From Thysanoteuthis rhombus (lineage: Eukaryota > Mollusca > Cephalopoda > Oegopsida > Thysanoteuthidae): a stretch of 64,000 nucleotides of DNA. Position 1 is the stretch's first letter; the number at the start of each line of letters is the position of its first letter. Where the stretch lies: NCBI GenBank assembly GCA_963457665.1, contig OY735215.1:32081900-32145899 (forward strand), read 5' to 3'. Below, piece after piece: positions 63,956 through 64,000 of the stretch. The translations under genes were made by a program, and so were the position numbers. Below the pieces are notes generated by a model. The model did not search any database and was not told the origin of the DNA. It saw only the letters and a program-made list of their open reading frames with translations.

Positions 63956-64000
63956 TATATATATCTTCTTACATAAAACAACAATGGGGTGGTGCAAGCC
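63955..64000. other. Window end
   Basis: A short (TA)n run and a GGGTGGTGCAAGCC end; the latter resembles a mariner terminus (GGTTGGTGCAA), so another copy may begin at the edge. Confidence 0.3.

Overview
The window looks like intergenic or deep-intronic DNA from a large, AT-rich, repeat-laden animal genome. A coleoid cephalopod (octopus-like) or another mollusc is the best guess, inferred from the repeat content: dense (TA)n, (CA)n, (TAA)n and (ATCT)n microsatellites, tRNA-derived SINEs, RTE-like LINEs with a (TGA)n tail, many Tc1/mariner fossils and a 200-base assembly gap. Nothing looks bacterial. I found no complete host protein-coding gene. Nearly all longer open frames are translated microsatellites, translated polypyrimidine tracts or transposon remnants.

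Layout. 1-9 kb: a 344-bp inverted-repeat element, the 3' end of a LINE abutting (TTA)n, a tandem satellite-like repeat (about 5.97-6.74 kb) and tRNA-like SINEs. 9-16 kb: an unidentified stretch, an RTE-like LINE fragment, a longer copy of the (TTA)n-associated LINE, and a second RTE fragment. 15.9-21.6 kb: a Tc1 transposase relic, a tandem duplication, a mariner relic and a Helitron-like 3' terminus. 21.9-24.7 kb: about 800 bp of pyrimidine-rich DNA, a GC-richer 300-bp island with a full RFX X-box, about 800 bp of purine-rich DNA, the N gap and a long (ATCT)n array. 24.7-32 kb: microsatellites, a SINE with inverted tails, a 78-bp near-palindrome, an internally deleted mariner-like element, a LINE fragment on the minus strand, another mariner relic, and Penelope-like terminal sequences, one of which folds as a hammerhead-ribozyme-like motif. 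34-37 kb: a much-degraded copy of an uncharacterised multi-copy gene family. 37-43 kb: the satellite family again in opposite orientation, a tandem pair of 5S-rRNA-derived units, several SINE heads and an RTE tail. 43-46.5 kb: a near-full-length mariner transposase relic on the minus strand, a second copy of the inverted-repeat element, a perfect 18-bp-arm hairpin, and an 867-bp hAT element with an 8-bp target-site duplication. 46.5-56.5 kb: mostly CT-rich low complexity and unassigned DNA. 56.8-58.4 kb: two copies of the (TTA)n-associated LINE plus a third fragment, carrying a PD-(D/E)XK-type endonuclease domain. 58.8-64 kb: inverted satellite arms, more dispersed repeats and a mariner N-terminal relic fused to a second Helitron-like end.

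The region works as a repeat graveyard rather than a gene neighbourhood. Its most informative features are the TAA-associated restriction-like-endonuclease LINE (R4/Dong-like by inference), the hammerhead-like motif, the 5S-derived tandem units, the hAT element with its duplication, and the 34-37 kb unknown family. The best candidate for a regulatory element of a neighbouring host gene is the X-box island at about 22.7-23.0 kb.
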